Assembly: GCA_963777975.1 (NCBI GenBank)
Contig: CAVZSO010000011.1
Location: 62,001 to 126,000, forward strand
Source of the DNA: CSP1-4 sp963777975
GTDB taxonomy: Bacteria > Chloroflexota > Limnocylindria > Limnocylindrales > CSP1-4
DNA: 64,000 bases
Reading direction: 5' to 3'
Part shown: positions 1-9,374 of the stretch, piece after piece
Layout of the letters: each line of letters starts with the position of its first letter
How positions within the stretch are numbered: the stretch's first letter is position 1
The notes under the pieces: generated by a model
The model's input: the letters and a program-made list of their open reading frames with translations, nothing else
What the model was told of the DNA's origin: nothing
Database searches by the model: none
Made by a program: the position numbers and the translations under genes

Positions 1-1
1 A

Positions 2-1606
2 GCCGGAGCCCACGCGCAGTCGGACCTGCCCGAAGCTGCCGCACATATCGACCGTGCGATCGAGATCGCGAGCGCGCACCAGGAAGCAGACGCTCACGGT
101 CTGGCGCTCAGCTTCAAAGGCTCGCTCCAGATCGCCTGGGGCAACTGGCAGGACGGTCTGGCCTTGATCGACGAGGCCGCCGCAGCCGCGTCGTCCGGCA
201 AGATCGGTGTGCGCTGGGCCAGCGACATCTACTGCAACACCATCGCCGCCTGCCGGGACGTGAGCGACTATCGCCGGGCAGCGCAATGGATCGATGAGGC
301 CGAGCGCTGGATGCATCGGCAGTCGGTGGGGGGCTATCCGGGCATCTGCCGGGTCCATCGAGCGGAGCTCAAGATGCTACGCGGGCGGTGGCCGGAGGCT
401 GAGCAGGAAGCTCGCCACGCCACGGAGGAGCTCGAGCTCTTCCGCATCATGGACGGCGTCGGCTTCGCCCACTATGAGGTCGGCGAAGTCAGGTTGCGGA
501 TGGGTGACCTTGGCGCGGCCGCCGATGCCTTCGAGCGGGCCTACGAGCATGGGCACGACGCACAACCTGGCCTGGCGCTCCTCCAGCTCGCCCAGGGCGA
601 CCTCGACGAAGCCGCCCGATCCATCGAGCGCGCGCTCGCCAGCGGCGGCAGCGGCGGTCCGCAGGCCGATCAGGCCAGGCGGGCGCGCTATCTCCCGGCG
701 CGGGTCGAGATCGCGTTGGCCCAGCATGATGTCGAGACGGCGCGCATGGCAGCTACCGAGCTCGAAGCGCTCGCAGCACAGTTCGAGCGGCCGGCGTTCG
801 TCGGTGCGGCGTTGACCGCCATGGGCGCCGTCGAGCTCGCCGCCGGCGACCATGCGCAGGCGGCTCGGATCCTCGACCGAGCATGGCGACAGTGGCAGGA
901 GATCGAGCTGCCCTACGAGAGCGCCAGGAGCCGCGTGCTGTACGGCATGGCGCTGCTCGAGGGTGGCGAGGCGGCCGCCGCGCACCGCGACTTCCGAGCC
1001 GCGCGGACGATCTTCGAGCGGCTCGGAGCCGCGCGGGATCTGCACGAGGTGACCGGCCTGCTTGGCGACGAGCCGCCGGCCGAACGCGCGATCGTGCGCG
1101 TGTCGAAGACATTCATGTTCACCGACATCGTGACCTCGACGGATCTGGTCGGCCTCATCGGCGACGACGCCTGGGAGAAGCTGCTGCGCTGGCACGACCG
1201 GGAGCTCCGCCAGTCGATCGCCGAGCATCGAGGCGACGAGGTCCAGCACACGGGCGACGGGTTCTTCGTCGCCTTCGAGCAGGCGGGCGACGGCGTCGAG
1301 TGCGCCGTCGACATCCAGCGACGCCTGGTCCGCCATCGTCAGGAACACGGGTTCGCGCCGTACGTGCGTATCGGACTGCACACCGCCGAGGCGACGAGTC
1401 AGGGGGGTGACTTCTCCGGACGTGGGGTCCACATCGCCGCTCGCATCGGCGCCGCCGCGGGCGCGGCGGAGATCCTCATCTCCGAACCGGTCGTCGGCGC
1501 GCTGGGGACATCACGCTTCCCGATCTCGAGTGCGCGGGAGGTCCACCTCAAGGGCGTCAAGGAGCCGATGGAGGTCAGGACGGTCGACTGGAGCATGCCC
1601 GGCTGA
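2..1606 (+). CDS. TPR/helical-repeat protein with C-terminal class III adenylate/guanylate cyclase domain (5' truncated)
   Basis: The reading frame is open from the left edge, so the start lies outside the window; 534 residues are visible. About the first 350 residues are Ala/Leu/Glu-rich helical repeats of TPR type, as in large ATPase/TPR signalling proteins. The last 160 residues are a class III nucleotide cyclase domain: FTDIV near residue 375 supplies the first metal-binding Asp and GDGFF the second. Two usual catalytic positions differ: the purine-selecting Lys before GDG is Gln (VQHTGDG), and the Asn of the NxxAAR motif is His (VHIAARI), so cyclase activity or base choice is uncertain. 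The family makes cAMP or cGMP or acts as a nucleotide-sensing module. It converges with the next gene, 37 bases away. Confidence 0.85.
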   Translation, partial: AGAHAQSDLPEAAAHIDRAIEIASAHQEADAHGLALSFKGSLQIAWGNWQDGLALIDEAAAAASSGKIGVRWASDIYCNTIAACRDVSDYRRAAQWIDEAERWMHRQSVGGYPGICRVHRAELKMLRGRWPEAEQEARHATEELELFRIMDGVGFAHYEVGEVRLRMGDLGAAADAFERAYEHGHDAQPGLALLQLAQGDLDEAARSIERALASGGSGGPQADQARRARYLPARVEIALAQHDVETARMAATELEALAAQFERPAFVGAALTAMGAVELAAGDHAQAARILDRAWRQWQEIELPYESARSRVLYGMALLEGGEAAAAHRDFRAARTIFERLGAARDLHEVTGLLGDEPPAERAIVRVSKTFMFTDIVTSTDLVGLIGDDAWEKLLRWHDRELRQSIAEHRGDEVQHTGDGFFVAFEQAGDGVECAVDIQRRLVRHRQEHGFAPYVRIGLHTAEATSQGGDFSGRGVHIAARIGAAAGAAEILISEPVVGALGTSRFPISSAREVHLKGVKEPMEVRTVDWSMPG

Positions 1607-1643
1607 CCGAGCAGCGTCCCATCTGCGGGGAGCTCGCGCTCTC

Positions 1644-2784
1644 TCAGCCGGAGAGCGACGTGCGATGGATCTCGCGGCTCGGACGATCGGCGGCCAGGAC
1701 GTCGAGCAGCGCTCGCCCCTTCGTCGTCCACGTCCGCGCCGTCCGCGGGCGACAGCGGATCGAGCGTCCGGATGTCCATCGTCGCGCGTTGGCGCTCACG
1801 CCGGACGCGCCAGGTGCCGCACACGATGCCATCGACGAGGATCGCGCCCAGGCCGATGGGCCGCTCGCCGAAGAGCATCTGCACCCGCTCGTCGGCGCCG
1901 AAACGGGACCGGTCTGCGTGGCCGAGGAGCACGTTGTCGTATTCCGGCAGGTAACGCACTGGCGCCGGCGTGTCCGAGTCTGGCCGAGGAGCGTCCGGCA
2001 GGTCGAAGAGCTCGCGGCCGCGCTCGTCGCCGAACGTCACGAGGCGCGATCGGAGGCGATCCACGACCTCGCGCAGCCCGCCGATCCCGGACCAGGCGCG
2101 GATGTCCGCCACGCTCGCCGGCCCGAACGCCGCCAGGTAGCGGATCACCAGGGCATCGATGTCGGGCTCGGGCTCCACGGACCGCCCGAGCCAGGCCTCG
2201 ACCGTCGTGAAGGCCGACGCCCCACTGCGCTGCCAGAGGCCGCGTGGCGTGACCTGGACGAGCGCCAGGAGGTAGGTCAGGGCGTACGCCAGCGAGGGAC
2301 CGTCATGGTCGGGCCAGCGCTCGGCCATCAGGGGTGCCAGCTGGGCGCGGGTCTGGGGTCGCTCGTCGAGCCAGGCACGCCCGGCTGCCATGAGCGCGTC
2401 GGGCTCGATCCCCGCCATCGCCCGACCGAATGGGCTCTGGCCATGGAGCACTCGATCGAGGACGGGTCGGATGAGTGGCCAGATGGCCAGGAAGTCATCG
2501 TCGGTCGCCAGGTGGAGGGTGCCTCGCATCAGGCCGCCGCGCACCGCTCGTCGCTGCTCGATGACCTCGGAAAGCTCGGTGGGCTGGAAGCCCTCGAGCC
2601 GGCTCCAGAGCGCGACGTAGGGATTCTCCGGCACCTGGGCTTGCATGCCGACGAGGTGCTCGACCATCTGCGTGGCAGGCATCGCGACCCGGGCCAGGAG
2701 GTGCTGTCGTGCAAGCGTCGCGCGGTTGAGGGCCCGCAGATCGAGCACCGCCTCGGGCGAGCCCCCGATGCCCGGATCGGTCAT
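1644..2784 (-). CDS. AlkZ-like winged-helix DNA glycosylase (HTH_42 family), frameshifted near its 3' end
   Basis: About 380 residues of the HTH_42/AlkZ superfamily, tandem winged helices that in AlkZ and YcaQ excise bulky alkylated or crosslinked purines. The catalytic QxQ motif is present (GMQAQVPENPY, Gln48 and Gln50). The main frame runs through a C run at 1716-1719 and would continue into the cyclase gene. Dropping one base there gives a natural end (RALLDVLAADRP, then a stop at 1644), so I place the end at 1644 and treat the shift as an indel. The start ATG at 2784 overlaps the stop of the upstream ligase gene by four bases (ATGA), so the two are translationally coupled and probably share a DNA repair role. 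Lesion specificity cannot be read from sequence. Confidence 0.75.
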
Positions 2785-3890
2785 CCGGCTCGGTGGCCGG
2801 TCGTCGCCCCGAAGATGCGCTCCAGCTCGTACGGCGCGGTGACCTCCAGCTGGTCGTAGCGGCAGCTGTCAGGCGTGCGGTCGGGGCGCCAGCGGAGGAA
2901 GGTCGTCGCATGCCGAAAGCGGTCGCCCTGGAGATGGTCGTAGGCCACTTCGACGACGCGCTCCGGCCGCAACGGCTCCCAGGACAGGTCCTTGCCTGCG
3001 TTCCAGCGCGACGTTGCGCCCGGCAGGCGTTGGCCGGCGGCTTCGGCGGCGGCCGCCCACTCCGCCCATTCCGCCCACGGATGCCCATCGAGGGCGTGAT
3101 CACGCAGCGGTGCCAGCTCACTGACGAGCTCGCGGCGTCGCGCCTCGGTGAAGCTGGCCGTGACCCCGACGTGGTTGAGCTTGCCGCCGTCATCCCACAG
3201 CCCGAGGAGCAACGAGCCGACCATCGTGCCGGGCCCGTTCTTGTGCCAGCGGAAGCCGGCCACCACGCAGTCGGCCGTTCGCGCGTGCTTGATCTTGATC
3301 ATCGCGCGTTTGCCCGGCAGATACAGACCGTCGAGCGGCTTGGCGATGACGCCATCGAGGCCAGCACCCTCGAAACGGTGGAACCAGTCTTCGGCGGTGG
3401 CGGCGTCCTGCGTCGCCGGCGTCAGATGCACGGGGGCGATCGCATCGACGAGCGCCGACTCGAGCTTCGTCCGTCGTTCCCGCTGTGGTGTCGACCGCAG
3501 GTCTTCGTCGTCGAGCGCCAGCAGATCCCAGGCGACGAACGAGGCCGGCGTCGTCTCGGCCAGCATCTTGACGCGTGACGCGGCGGGGTGGATGCGCTGC
3601 AGGAGCGCCTCGAACTGCAGACCGCCGTCGCCACGGATGACGACCTCGCCATCAACGACGCAGCGTGCCGGGAGGTTCGCGATCAATGGCTCAGCCAGCT
3701 CCGGGAAATAACGATCGAGGGGCTTGAGGTCGCGGCTCTGGATGAGCGTCTCGTCGCCGTCGCGAAAGACGATCGCCCTGAAGCCATCCCACTTGGGCTC
3801 ATAGAGCCAGTTCTCGCCCACGGGGATGGCCGGGGCCGGCTTTGCCAACATGGGCTCGAGCGGCGGCTGGAAGGGGAGGCGCATGGACAT
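2781..3890 (-). CDS. ligC: ATP-dependent DNA ligase (LigC-like)
   Basis: 369 residues with the nucleotidyltransferase motifs of ATP ligases: motif I EPKWDGFRA with adenylated Lys33, motif III FVAWDLLALD, motif IV LDGVIAKPLDG, motif V IKIKH, followed by an OB fold. The length and the absence of polymerase or nuclease domains match stand-alone bacterial LigC enzymes used in end joining and excision repair rather than LigD. I chose the ATG at 3890 (MSMRLPFQPP) because the upstream extension to 3965 is Arg/Pro-rich and not ligase-like; ATG at 3884 is an alternative. The AlkZ-like glycosylase follows with a four-base overlap. The product would reseal nicks left by base excision or double-strand breaks. 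Confidence 0.88.
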   Translation of the reverse strand: MSMRLPFQPPLEPMLAKPAPAIPVGENWLYEPKWDGFRAIVFRDGDETLIQSRDLKPLDRYFPELAEPLIANLPARCVVDGEVVIRGDGGLQFEALLQRIHPAASRVKMLAETTPASFVAWDLLALDDEDLRSTPQRERRTKLESALVDAIAPVHLTPATQDAATAEDWFHRFEGAGLDGVIAKPLDGLYLPGKRAMIKIKHARTADCVVAGFRWHKNGPGTMVGSLLLGLWDDGGKLNHVGVTASFTEARRRELVSELAPLRDHALDGHPWAEWAEWAAAAEAAGQRLPGATSRWNAGKDLSWEPLRPERVVEVAYDHLQGDRFRHATTFLRWRPDRTPDSCRYDQLEVTAPYELERIFGATTGHRAG

Positions 3891-4012
3891 CGCCCAGACC
3901 ATAACGCACCTGCGCGGCTGGCCAGCTGCCGGGTCCTGCCTCGCCGACGGACGGACCAGCGCCATCAGCTGGACCTACGAGGGCAGTCCGTAGATCTCGT
4001 CGTGGCACGTGG

Positions 4013-4018
4013 TAGCCT
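4013..4018 (+). promoter_or_regulatory. Candidate -10 box, leaderless
   Basis: TAGCCT ends 8 bases before the ATG at 4027, and no Shine-Dalgarno sequence precedes that start. This is the spacing expected when the transcript starts at or next to the start codon. No clear -35 element is visible. Confidence 0.4.
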
Positions 4019-4026
4019 CGTGTGTC

Positions 4027-4788
4027 ATGCCAGTGCCGACCTTCCGAGGCGACCCCTACCGCGTCCTCGACGTTGACCCCGCAGCCACCGACGCGGCCAT
4101 CAAGCGCCGTCGTCGCGAGCTGGCTCGCGAGCTGCACCCGGATCAGGCGGCCGGCGACGCGGAACGAACCGCGGAGCTCACCAAGCGCATGGCCCGGGTC
4201 AACGCGGCGTACGACCTGCTGCGTGACGAAGGCCGACGGCGCGAGTACGACCGGGCGCACCCGCGGCCCGGTGCTCCGGCCGGGCGTAGGCAGAGCGGTA
4301 CCGACGCCGATGGAACCAGAGCGTCTGGGCCGCCGCCACCGCGACCGACGCGACCGGTCACCGCTCACTTCGACACGACCGATACGTTCCGCAGGCGCGA
4401 CGCCACCACGACCAACGGCAGCCACGGCCTGCCGGGCCATCGACCCATCAGCGCCCGCGAGCGGGCAGAGGACCCGGAGCCGCTCCGGGCGAGCCTGCCC
4501 AATGGCCCCATCCGCACCCGTCGGACCCGCCGCCGCGCCCCGCTCCCGTCACTCGACGAGTCGCTCGCGACCTCGCTCGAGTTCGGCAAGTTCCGGGGTC
4601 ACACGCTCGGCCAGGTGGCGGCCTTCGAGCCGACGTATATCGATTGGATCGCGCGCACGATCACCCGAGACCGGGACCTGGTGGTCAAGGCGCGTGTCAT
4701 CCAGGCCGACCTCGACGAGCGGGGCATCGAGCGCCGCGTTCGACCGCCGACGCCAGGCTTCGGAGCCGGTCGCGGTCCTGACGACTAG
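4027..4788 (+). CDS. J-domain (DnaJ-like) protein with ExoX-like C-terminal domain
   Basis: 253 residues. The first 70 form a J domain with the invariant HPD (ELHPDQAAGD) that stimulates Hsp70 ATPase activity; no Gly/Phe region or zinc finger follows, so this is not a canonical DnaJ. A charged Arg/Pro-rich linker of about 100 residues leads to a C-terminal module (EFGKFRGHTLGQVAAFEP, then YIDWIAR) resembling the small C-terminal domain of exonuclease X-like proteins, which is not itself a nuclease fold. The start at ATG 4027 fits the J-domain boundary and sits just behind a TAGCCT box. It may direct Hsp70 to a DNA-associated client; that is inference. Confidence 0.8.
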   Translation: MPVPTFRGDPYRVLDVDPAATDAAIKRRRRELARELHPDQAAGDAERTAELTKRMARVNAAYDLLRDEGRRREYDRAHPRPGAPAGRRQSGTDADGTRASGPPPPRPTRPVTAHFDTTDTFRRRDATTTNGSHGLPGHRPISARERAEDPEPLRASLPNGPIRTRRTRRRAPLPSLDESLATSLEFGKFRGHTLGQVAAFEPTYIDWIARTITRDRDLVVKARVIQADLDERGIERRVRPPTPGFGAGRGPDD

Positions 4789-5201
4789 GCACCAGAATCG
4801 AGATCGGGACCCCGGCCGCCCGACCAGAGTCCCGATCCCAGGTGCCCGATAAGTGCGGCCGTCTCTCCCGCTATGGCCGGCCCGTCGGCCGAAAATACCA
4901 GTCACTCGACTCGTTGAGGGGGACCGGCGTTCCCGAGCGCGATGGACAGCTCCAACGCCCCTGAAGCCGGGATCACATCCAGTCCCGAACCCGGTGGTCG
5001 ACGCCTCGGGTGCGCATCCGGCCCGAGATCGACGGCGTGTCCAGAAGGTAGACCCGCACCGGCGGCATGGGCAATGGGGCGGGAGTACGGCCCACCCTAG
5101 AACGATGGTCGATGGCGTTGGCGCACCGCCCTGCCTCGAGCGAAGGCGTCGCCCGCGCCGGGAGACGTGGCCATCGGTTCGTCGCTGGGAGCCCGCGGAC
5201 G
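4789..5201. other. Intergenic region between convergent genes
   Basis: 413 bases between the J-domain gene and the end of the minus-strand lipoprotein gene. Apart from the hairpin at 4802-4837 I see no tRNA, repeat or credible gene. Open frames crossing it are Arg/Pro-rich and look like GC-driven noise. Confidence 0.5.
4802..4837 (+). terminator. Hairpin downstream of J-domain gene
   Basis: A perfect 9-base inverted repeat (GATCGGGAC at 4802-4810, GTCCCGATC at 4829-4837) with an 18-base loop lies 13 bases after the stop codon. No T-tract follows, so it is either an imperfect terminator or an mRNA 3' end stabiliser. Confidence 0.4.
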
Positions 5202-5807
5202 TCAGCGGTCGCCCATCGCCGCCAACGCTGCGTCGAGTCGCGGCTGCCCGATGTCTGAGCCGATGACGACGTTGATCGTGTCCGGGCTGGCCGCCGGCCA
5301 GAGGTAGACCGTCTGCGGGTCCTCGCGCATGGCGGCATCGATGCGCACGGCCGGTCGCCCAGCGACTTCGATCGCCTGGGCATGGACCTGGTTCACGGAG
5401 CGAGCGTCATCGGCGCCCTTGGCGAAGGTATCGGCCATCGCGTTCAGCGTCAGGCCGGGCGCTCGATAGACGACGACCGCCAACCCCGACGCATCCGAGC
5501 CGGGCCAGGTCGCGCCGGCAAAGCGGACCTCGTGGAAGCCTGCGTCCGCGAGCGTGCCCAGCGCCTTGGCCGAGCAGTACCGGCCGCTGTCGAGCGTCGT
5601 CGGCGCGACGCCGTCGATGGTCGGCGGGATGAGCGCCTCGAGCTCGGGGTCGAAGCCGGCTGCCCGCTGCTCGTCGGCGCCCGCACAGGGTGCCGATGCG
5701 TCGGGCGGGGCGGTCGGGCCGGCGATCGCGCAGCCGCTGACCATGGCGACGATCAGGACGACCGACAGCGTCGCCAGGCGTGGTCGCTCGAGGAGTCGGG
5801 GAGGCAT
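5202..5807 (-). CDS. Predicted lipoprotein of unknown function
   Basis: 201 residues. The N-terminus is a lipoprotein signal: basic start, hydrophobic core (LATLSVVLIVAM) and lipobox VSGC, so the mature protein begins at the Cys and is membrane-anchored outside the cytoplasm. The mature part is acidic, has two or three extra Cys, and has no motif I recognise. The start ATG at 5807 was chosen because it places the signal peptide at the N-terminus; longer upstream frames are Arg-rich noise. It is divergent from the mutase gene with 69 bases between them. Function unknown. Confidence 0.7.
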   Translation of the reverse strand: MPPRLLERPRLATLSVVLIVAMVSGCAIAGPTAPPDASAPCAGADEQRAAGFDPELEALIPPTIDGVAPTTLDSGRYCSAKALGTLADAGFHEVRFAGATWPGSDASGLAVVVYRAPGLTLNAMADTFAKGADDARSVNQVHAQAIEVAGRPAVRIDAAMREDPQTVYLWPAASPDTINVVIGSDIGQPRLDAALAAMGDR

Positions 5808-5863
5808 GCAACCGGAAGGGTAGGGCGGCCGGGCGGGAGACGTCGTCGCCGAGGGTCGGATGG

Positions 5864-5869
5864 TATCGT
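5864..5869 (+). promoter_or_regulatory. Candidate -10 box, leaderless
   Basis: TATCGT ends 7 bases before the ATG at 5877 of the mutase gene, which has no Shine-Dalgarno sequence. The position fits transcription starting at the start codon. Confidence 0.4.
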
Positions 5870-5876
5870 CGCGGGC

Positions 5877-7622
<1,746 letters not shown>

Positions 7623-7657
7623 CCGAGACGACCGAGCATCGCCATCAAGGAGGACTC

Positions 7658-8152
7658 ATGTACGCATCGGCCATGGAGTTCCTCGAGGAGGAGCACGAGA
7701 CCTGGCTCCCATTCGAGGCGCTCATCGACCTCTCGGACACCGATCTCGACCGCCCGGGCCACCCCGACGATGCCACCCATGGCTGGTCTGCGCGGGACTT
7801 GCTCGGCCATCTGGTGGCCTGGCAGCAGCACGCCCTCGACGTGGCTCGTGAGCTGGCGGTCGGTGAGTCGTCGCCTTCGAAGGCGCGCATGGACACCGAC
7901 TGGCAGTCGCGTGGAGATGGCGTCAACGACGACTTCCTGGCGCAGTGGCGCGCGATGGACCATGACGAGGTCCGGCGCCTGGCGAGGACGGTGCCCGGCG
8001 AGCTGCGGGGCACGCTGACGATGGTGCCGGAGGCGCGCTGGGTCCGGGACGGGGACATGATGGAGTTCTTCTTCGAGGAGACCATCGAGCACTACCAGGA
8101 CCACCACGACGAGCTGGCCGCCATCCTGGCCGACCCGGACCGCCAGCCCTGA
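7658..8152 (+). CDS. DinB-like / ClbS-DfsB family four-helix protein
   Basis: 164 residues of the DinB/maleylpyruvate isomerase-N type four-helix bundle superfamily. Visible hallmarks are the WSARDLLGHLVAWQQHAL segment and a C-terminal helix ending HYQDHHDEL, giving His residues that could bind a divalent metal. Members act as thiol-dependent transferases or hydrolases, or protect against DNA-damaging metabolites; the substrate here is unknown. A strong Shine-Dalgarno (AAGGAGGA at 7647-7654) fixes the start at ATG 7658. It lies 35 bases behind the mutase gene and could be cotranscribed with it. Confidence 0.7.
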   Translation: MYASAMEFLEEEHETWLPFEALIDLSDTDLDRPGHPDDATHGWSARDLLGHLVAWQQHALDVARELAVGESSPSKARMDTDWQSRGDGVNDDFLAQWRAMDHDEVRRLARTVPGELRGTLTMVPEARWVRDGDMMEFFFEETIEHYQDHHDELAAILADPDRQP

Positions 8153-8158
8153 CTCGCG

Positions 8159-8488
8159 ATGGCCGGATCCCACGCGGCTGAGCTGGCCGAGCTCATCGCG
8201 GCCACGGCGGCCGACCTGGGCCTCGAGGCCATGGTGGACGGGGCAAGCCTGGACTACTCGATCGGGGAAACGCTGGTCGTCGCCGTCGCCGGCGGGACCG
8301 CGGAGTTCCGCCTGCGAGCTGACGTCGCGGCCGCGGCAGCGAGGACGCCCGATGCCGTCCGGTCACCTCGTGGGCCCGAGTGGGTCGCCTTCTCGCCGAC
8401 GACCTTCGACCGCTTCACGCGTGACCGGATCGAAGCCTGGTTCGAGTTCGCGACGCGCCAAGTGGAGGGCGGGACACAGGATCCCTGA
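8159..8488 (+). CDS. Small conserved-looking protein of unknown function
   Basis: 109 residues, starting six bases after the DinB-like stop and so probably in the same operon. It is mixed alpha/beta with a short acidic N-terminal helix, a central strand-rich part (ETLVVAVAGGTAEFRLR) and a C-terminal amphipathic helix. No Cys, signal peptide or membrane segment is seen. I do not recognise the family. Confidence 0.55.
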   Translation: MAGSHAAELAELIAATAADLGLEAMVDGASLDYSIGETLVVAVAGGTAEFRLRADVAAAAARTPDAVRSPRGPEWVAFSPTTFDRFTRDRIEAWFEFATRQVEGGTQDP

Positions 8489-8546
8489 CCCTGACGAGGC
8501 AGCGATCGATCTCAGGTCGGTCCTGGTCGTGGTAGGCGCCTGAATC

Positions 8547-8583
8547 ATCAGGGCCCCGGACCGTTGCCGGCCGGGGTCCTGAT
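8547..8583. terminator. Bidirectional hairpin terminator between convergent genes
   Basis: A 13-base stem (left arm 8547-8559 ATCAGGGCCCCGG, right arm 8571-8583 CCGGGGTCCTGAT) with one wobble pair and an 11-base loop. It sits between the ends of the plus-strand gene at 8488 and trxA at 8626, where a shared terminator would be expected. Confidence 0.6.
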
Positions 8584-8625
8584 GGGAGGAGGAGCGGGGT
8601 CAGCCCCGGAGGGCTGGGCGCCCGG

Positions 8626-8985
8626 TCAGTCGGCCGTGGCGGCCTCGGGTGCCGGGGCGCTCAGGAGCTCGGTCAGGCCGAAGGCCGATTCGAAGCTCTC
8701 CATGGGCCGGAAGCCGGCCACGCCCTGCGGCTGGGCGCCGGGCTTGAAGTAGGCGATGGTCGGGATGGACAGGATGTTGAATGCCTGCGAGAGGCCCGGG
8801 TTGGCGTCGACGTCGACCTTGACGACGTCGAGCCGGCCCTCGTACTTCTCGGCCAGCTTCTCGAGCTCCGGGGCAACGAGCTTGCAGGGCCCGCACCAGG
8901 CTGCCCAGAAGTCGACGACGACCGGCTTGTCACTCTCGATGACGACTTGCTGGAACGTCTCGTCGGTGGCGACCTTGATGGACAT
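8626..8985 (-). CDS. trxA: Thioredoxin
   Basis: 119 residues, the usual single thioredoxin fold with active site WCGPC (Cys31, Cys34), the buried Asp in VVVDFWAAW, and the cis-Pro in IPTIAYF. It reduces disulfides in cytoplasmic proteins with electrons from thioredoxin reductase, which is not in this window. An Ala/Pro tail of about 12 residues extends beyond the usual end. Start ATG 8985 is preceded by AAAGGGA. It lies 23 bases downstream of the ArsR-family gene on the same strand, so its expression is probably controlled by that regulator. Confidence 0.95.
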   Translation of the reverse strand: MSIKVATDETFQQVVIESDKPVVVDFWAAWCGPCKLVAPELEKLAEKYEGRLDVVKVDVDANPGLSQAFNILSIPTIAYFKPGAQPQGVAGFRPMESFESAFGLTELLSAPAPEAATAD

Positions 8986-9008
8986 CGGGATCCCTTTCTT
9001 GCGGCCTC

Positions 9009-9317
9009 TCAGCCGGCGATCGAACGGATGAGCGTGTAGGCCTCGAGGACTCGCGGGTCCGCGAGGCGGTAGTAGACGGTCGTGCCGTCACGTCGGGATG
9101 CCACCAATCCGGCACTGCGCAGCACCGAGAGGTGCTGGCTCATGTTCGGGACCTGGCAACCGACGTCACGCGAGAGCTCACTGACCGAGCGTTCCCCGGA
9201 GGCGAGCGTCTCGAGGACGCAAAGCCGCTTGGGGTCGGCCAGCGCTCGACCGACGGCGGCGAACCGCTCTCGCTCGAGCTCGCTGGAGATGACGGCGGGC
9301 ATCACGTGGACGATCAT
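9009..9317 (-). CDS. ArsR/SmtB-family winged-helix regulator
   Basis: 102 residues with the ArsR fold: ALADPKRLCVLETL, recognition region VPNMSQHLSVLRSAGLV and wing SRRDGTTVYYRL. It would act as a dimeric repressor released by metal, oxidant or other thiol chemistry. Two Cys (in KRLC and VGC) are present but do not form the classical ELCVCDL metal site, so the signal is unclear. Starts at ATG 9317, GTG 9305 or ATG 9302 are all possible. It is divergent from the MFS gene, and an inverted repeat lies between them. It likely regulates itself, trxA and the exporter. Confidence 0.85.
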   Translation of the reverse strand: MIVHVMPAVISSELERERFAAVGRALADPKRLCVLETLASGERSVSELSRDVGCQVPNMSQHLSVLRSAGLVASRRDGTTVYYRLADPRVLEAYTLIRSIAG

Positions 9318-9325
9318 GTCATAAG

Positions 9326-9341
9326 TTGCGCAAATACGCAA
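9326..9341. promoter_or_regulatory. Candidate ArsR-family operator
   Basis: Inverted repeat TTGCG-N6-CGCAA (9326-9341) in the divergent promoter region, nine bases from the arsR start and about 33 from the MFS start. Its size and position fit a winged-helix dimer site controlling both directions. Confidence 0.45.
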
Positions 9342-9362
9342 GTACCGAACGAGCGCGGCTGC

Positions 9363-9368
9363 GATACT
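9363..9368 (+). promoter_or_regulatory. Candidate -10 box of the MFS-threonine dehydratase operon
   Basis: GATACT ends 6 bases before ATG 9375, with no Shine-Dalgarno, so the transcript is probably leaderless. The ArsR-type inverted repeat lies about 20 bases upstream, near the -35 position. Confidence 0.35.
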
Positions 9369-9374
9369 CCGCCC

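Noticed and set aside
4853..5266. A possible 137-residue plus-strand gene in the intergenic region
   Set aside because: Arg/Pro-rich, no ribosome site, overlaps the end of the lipoprotein gene on the other strand.
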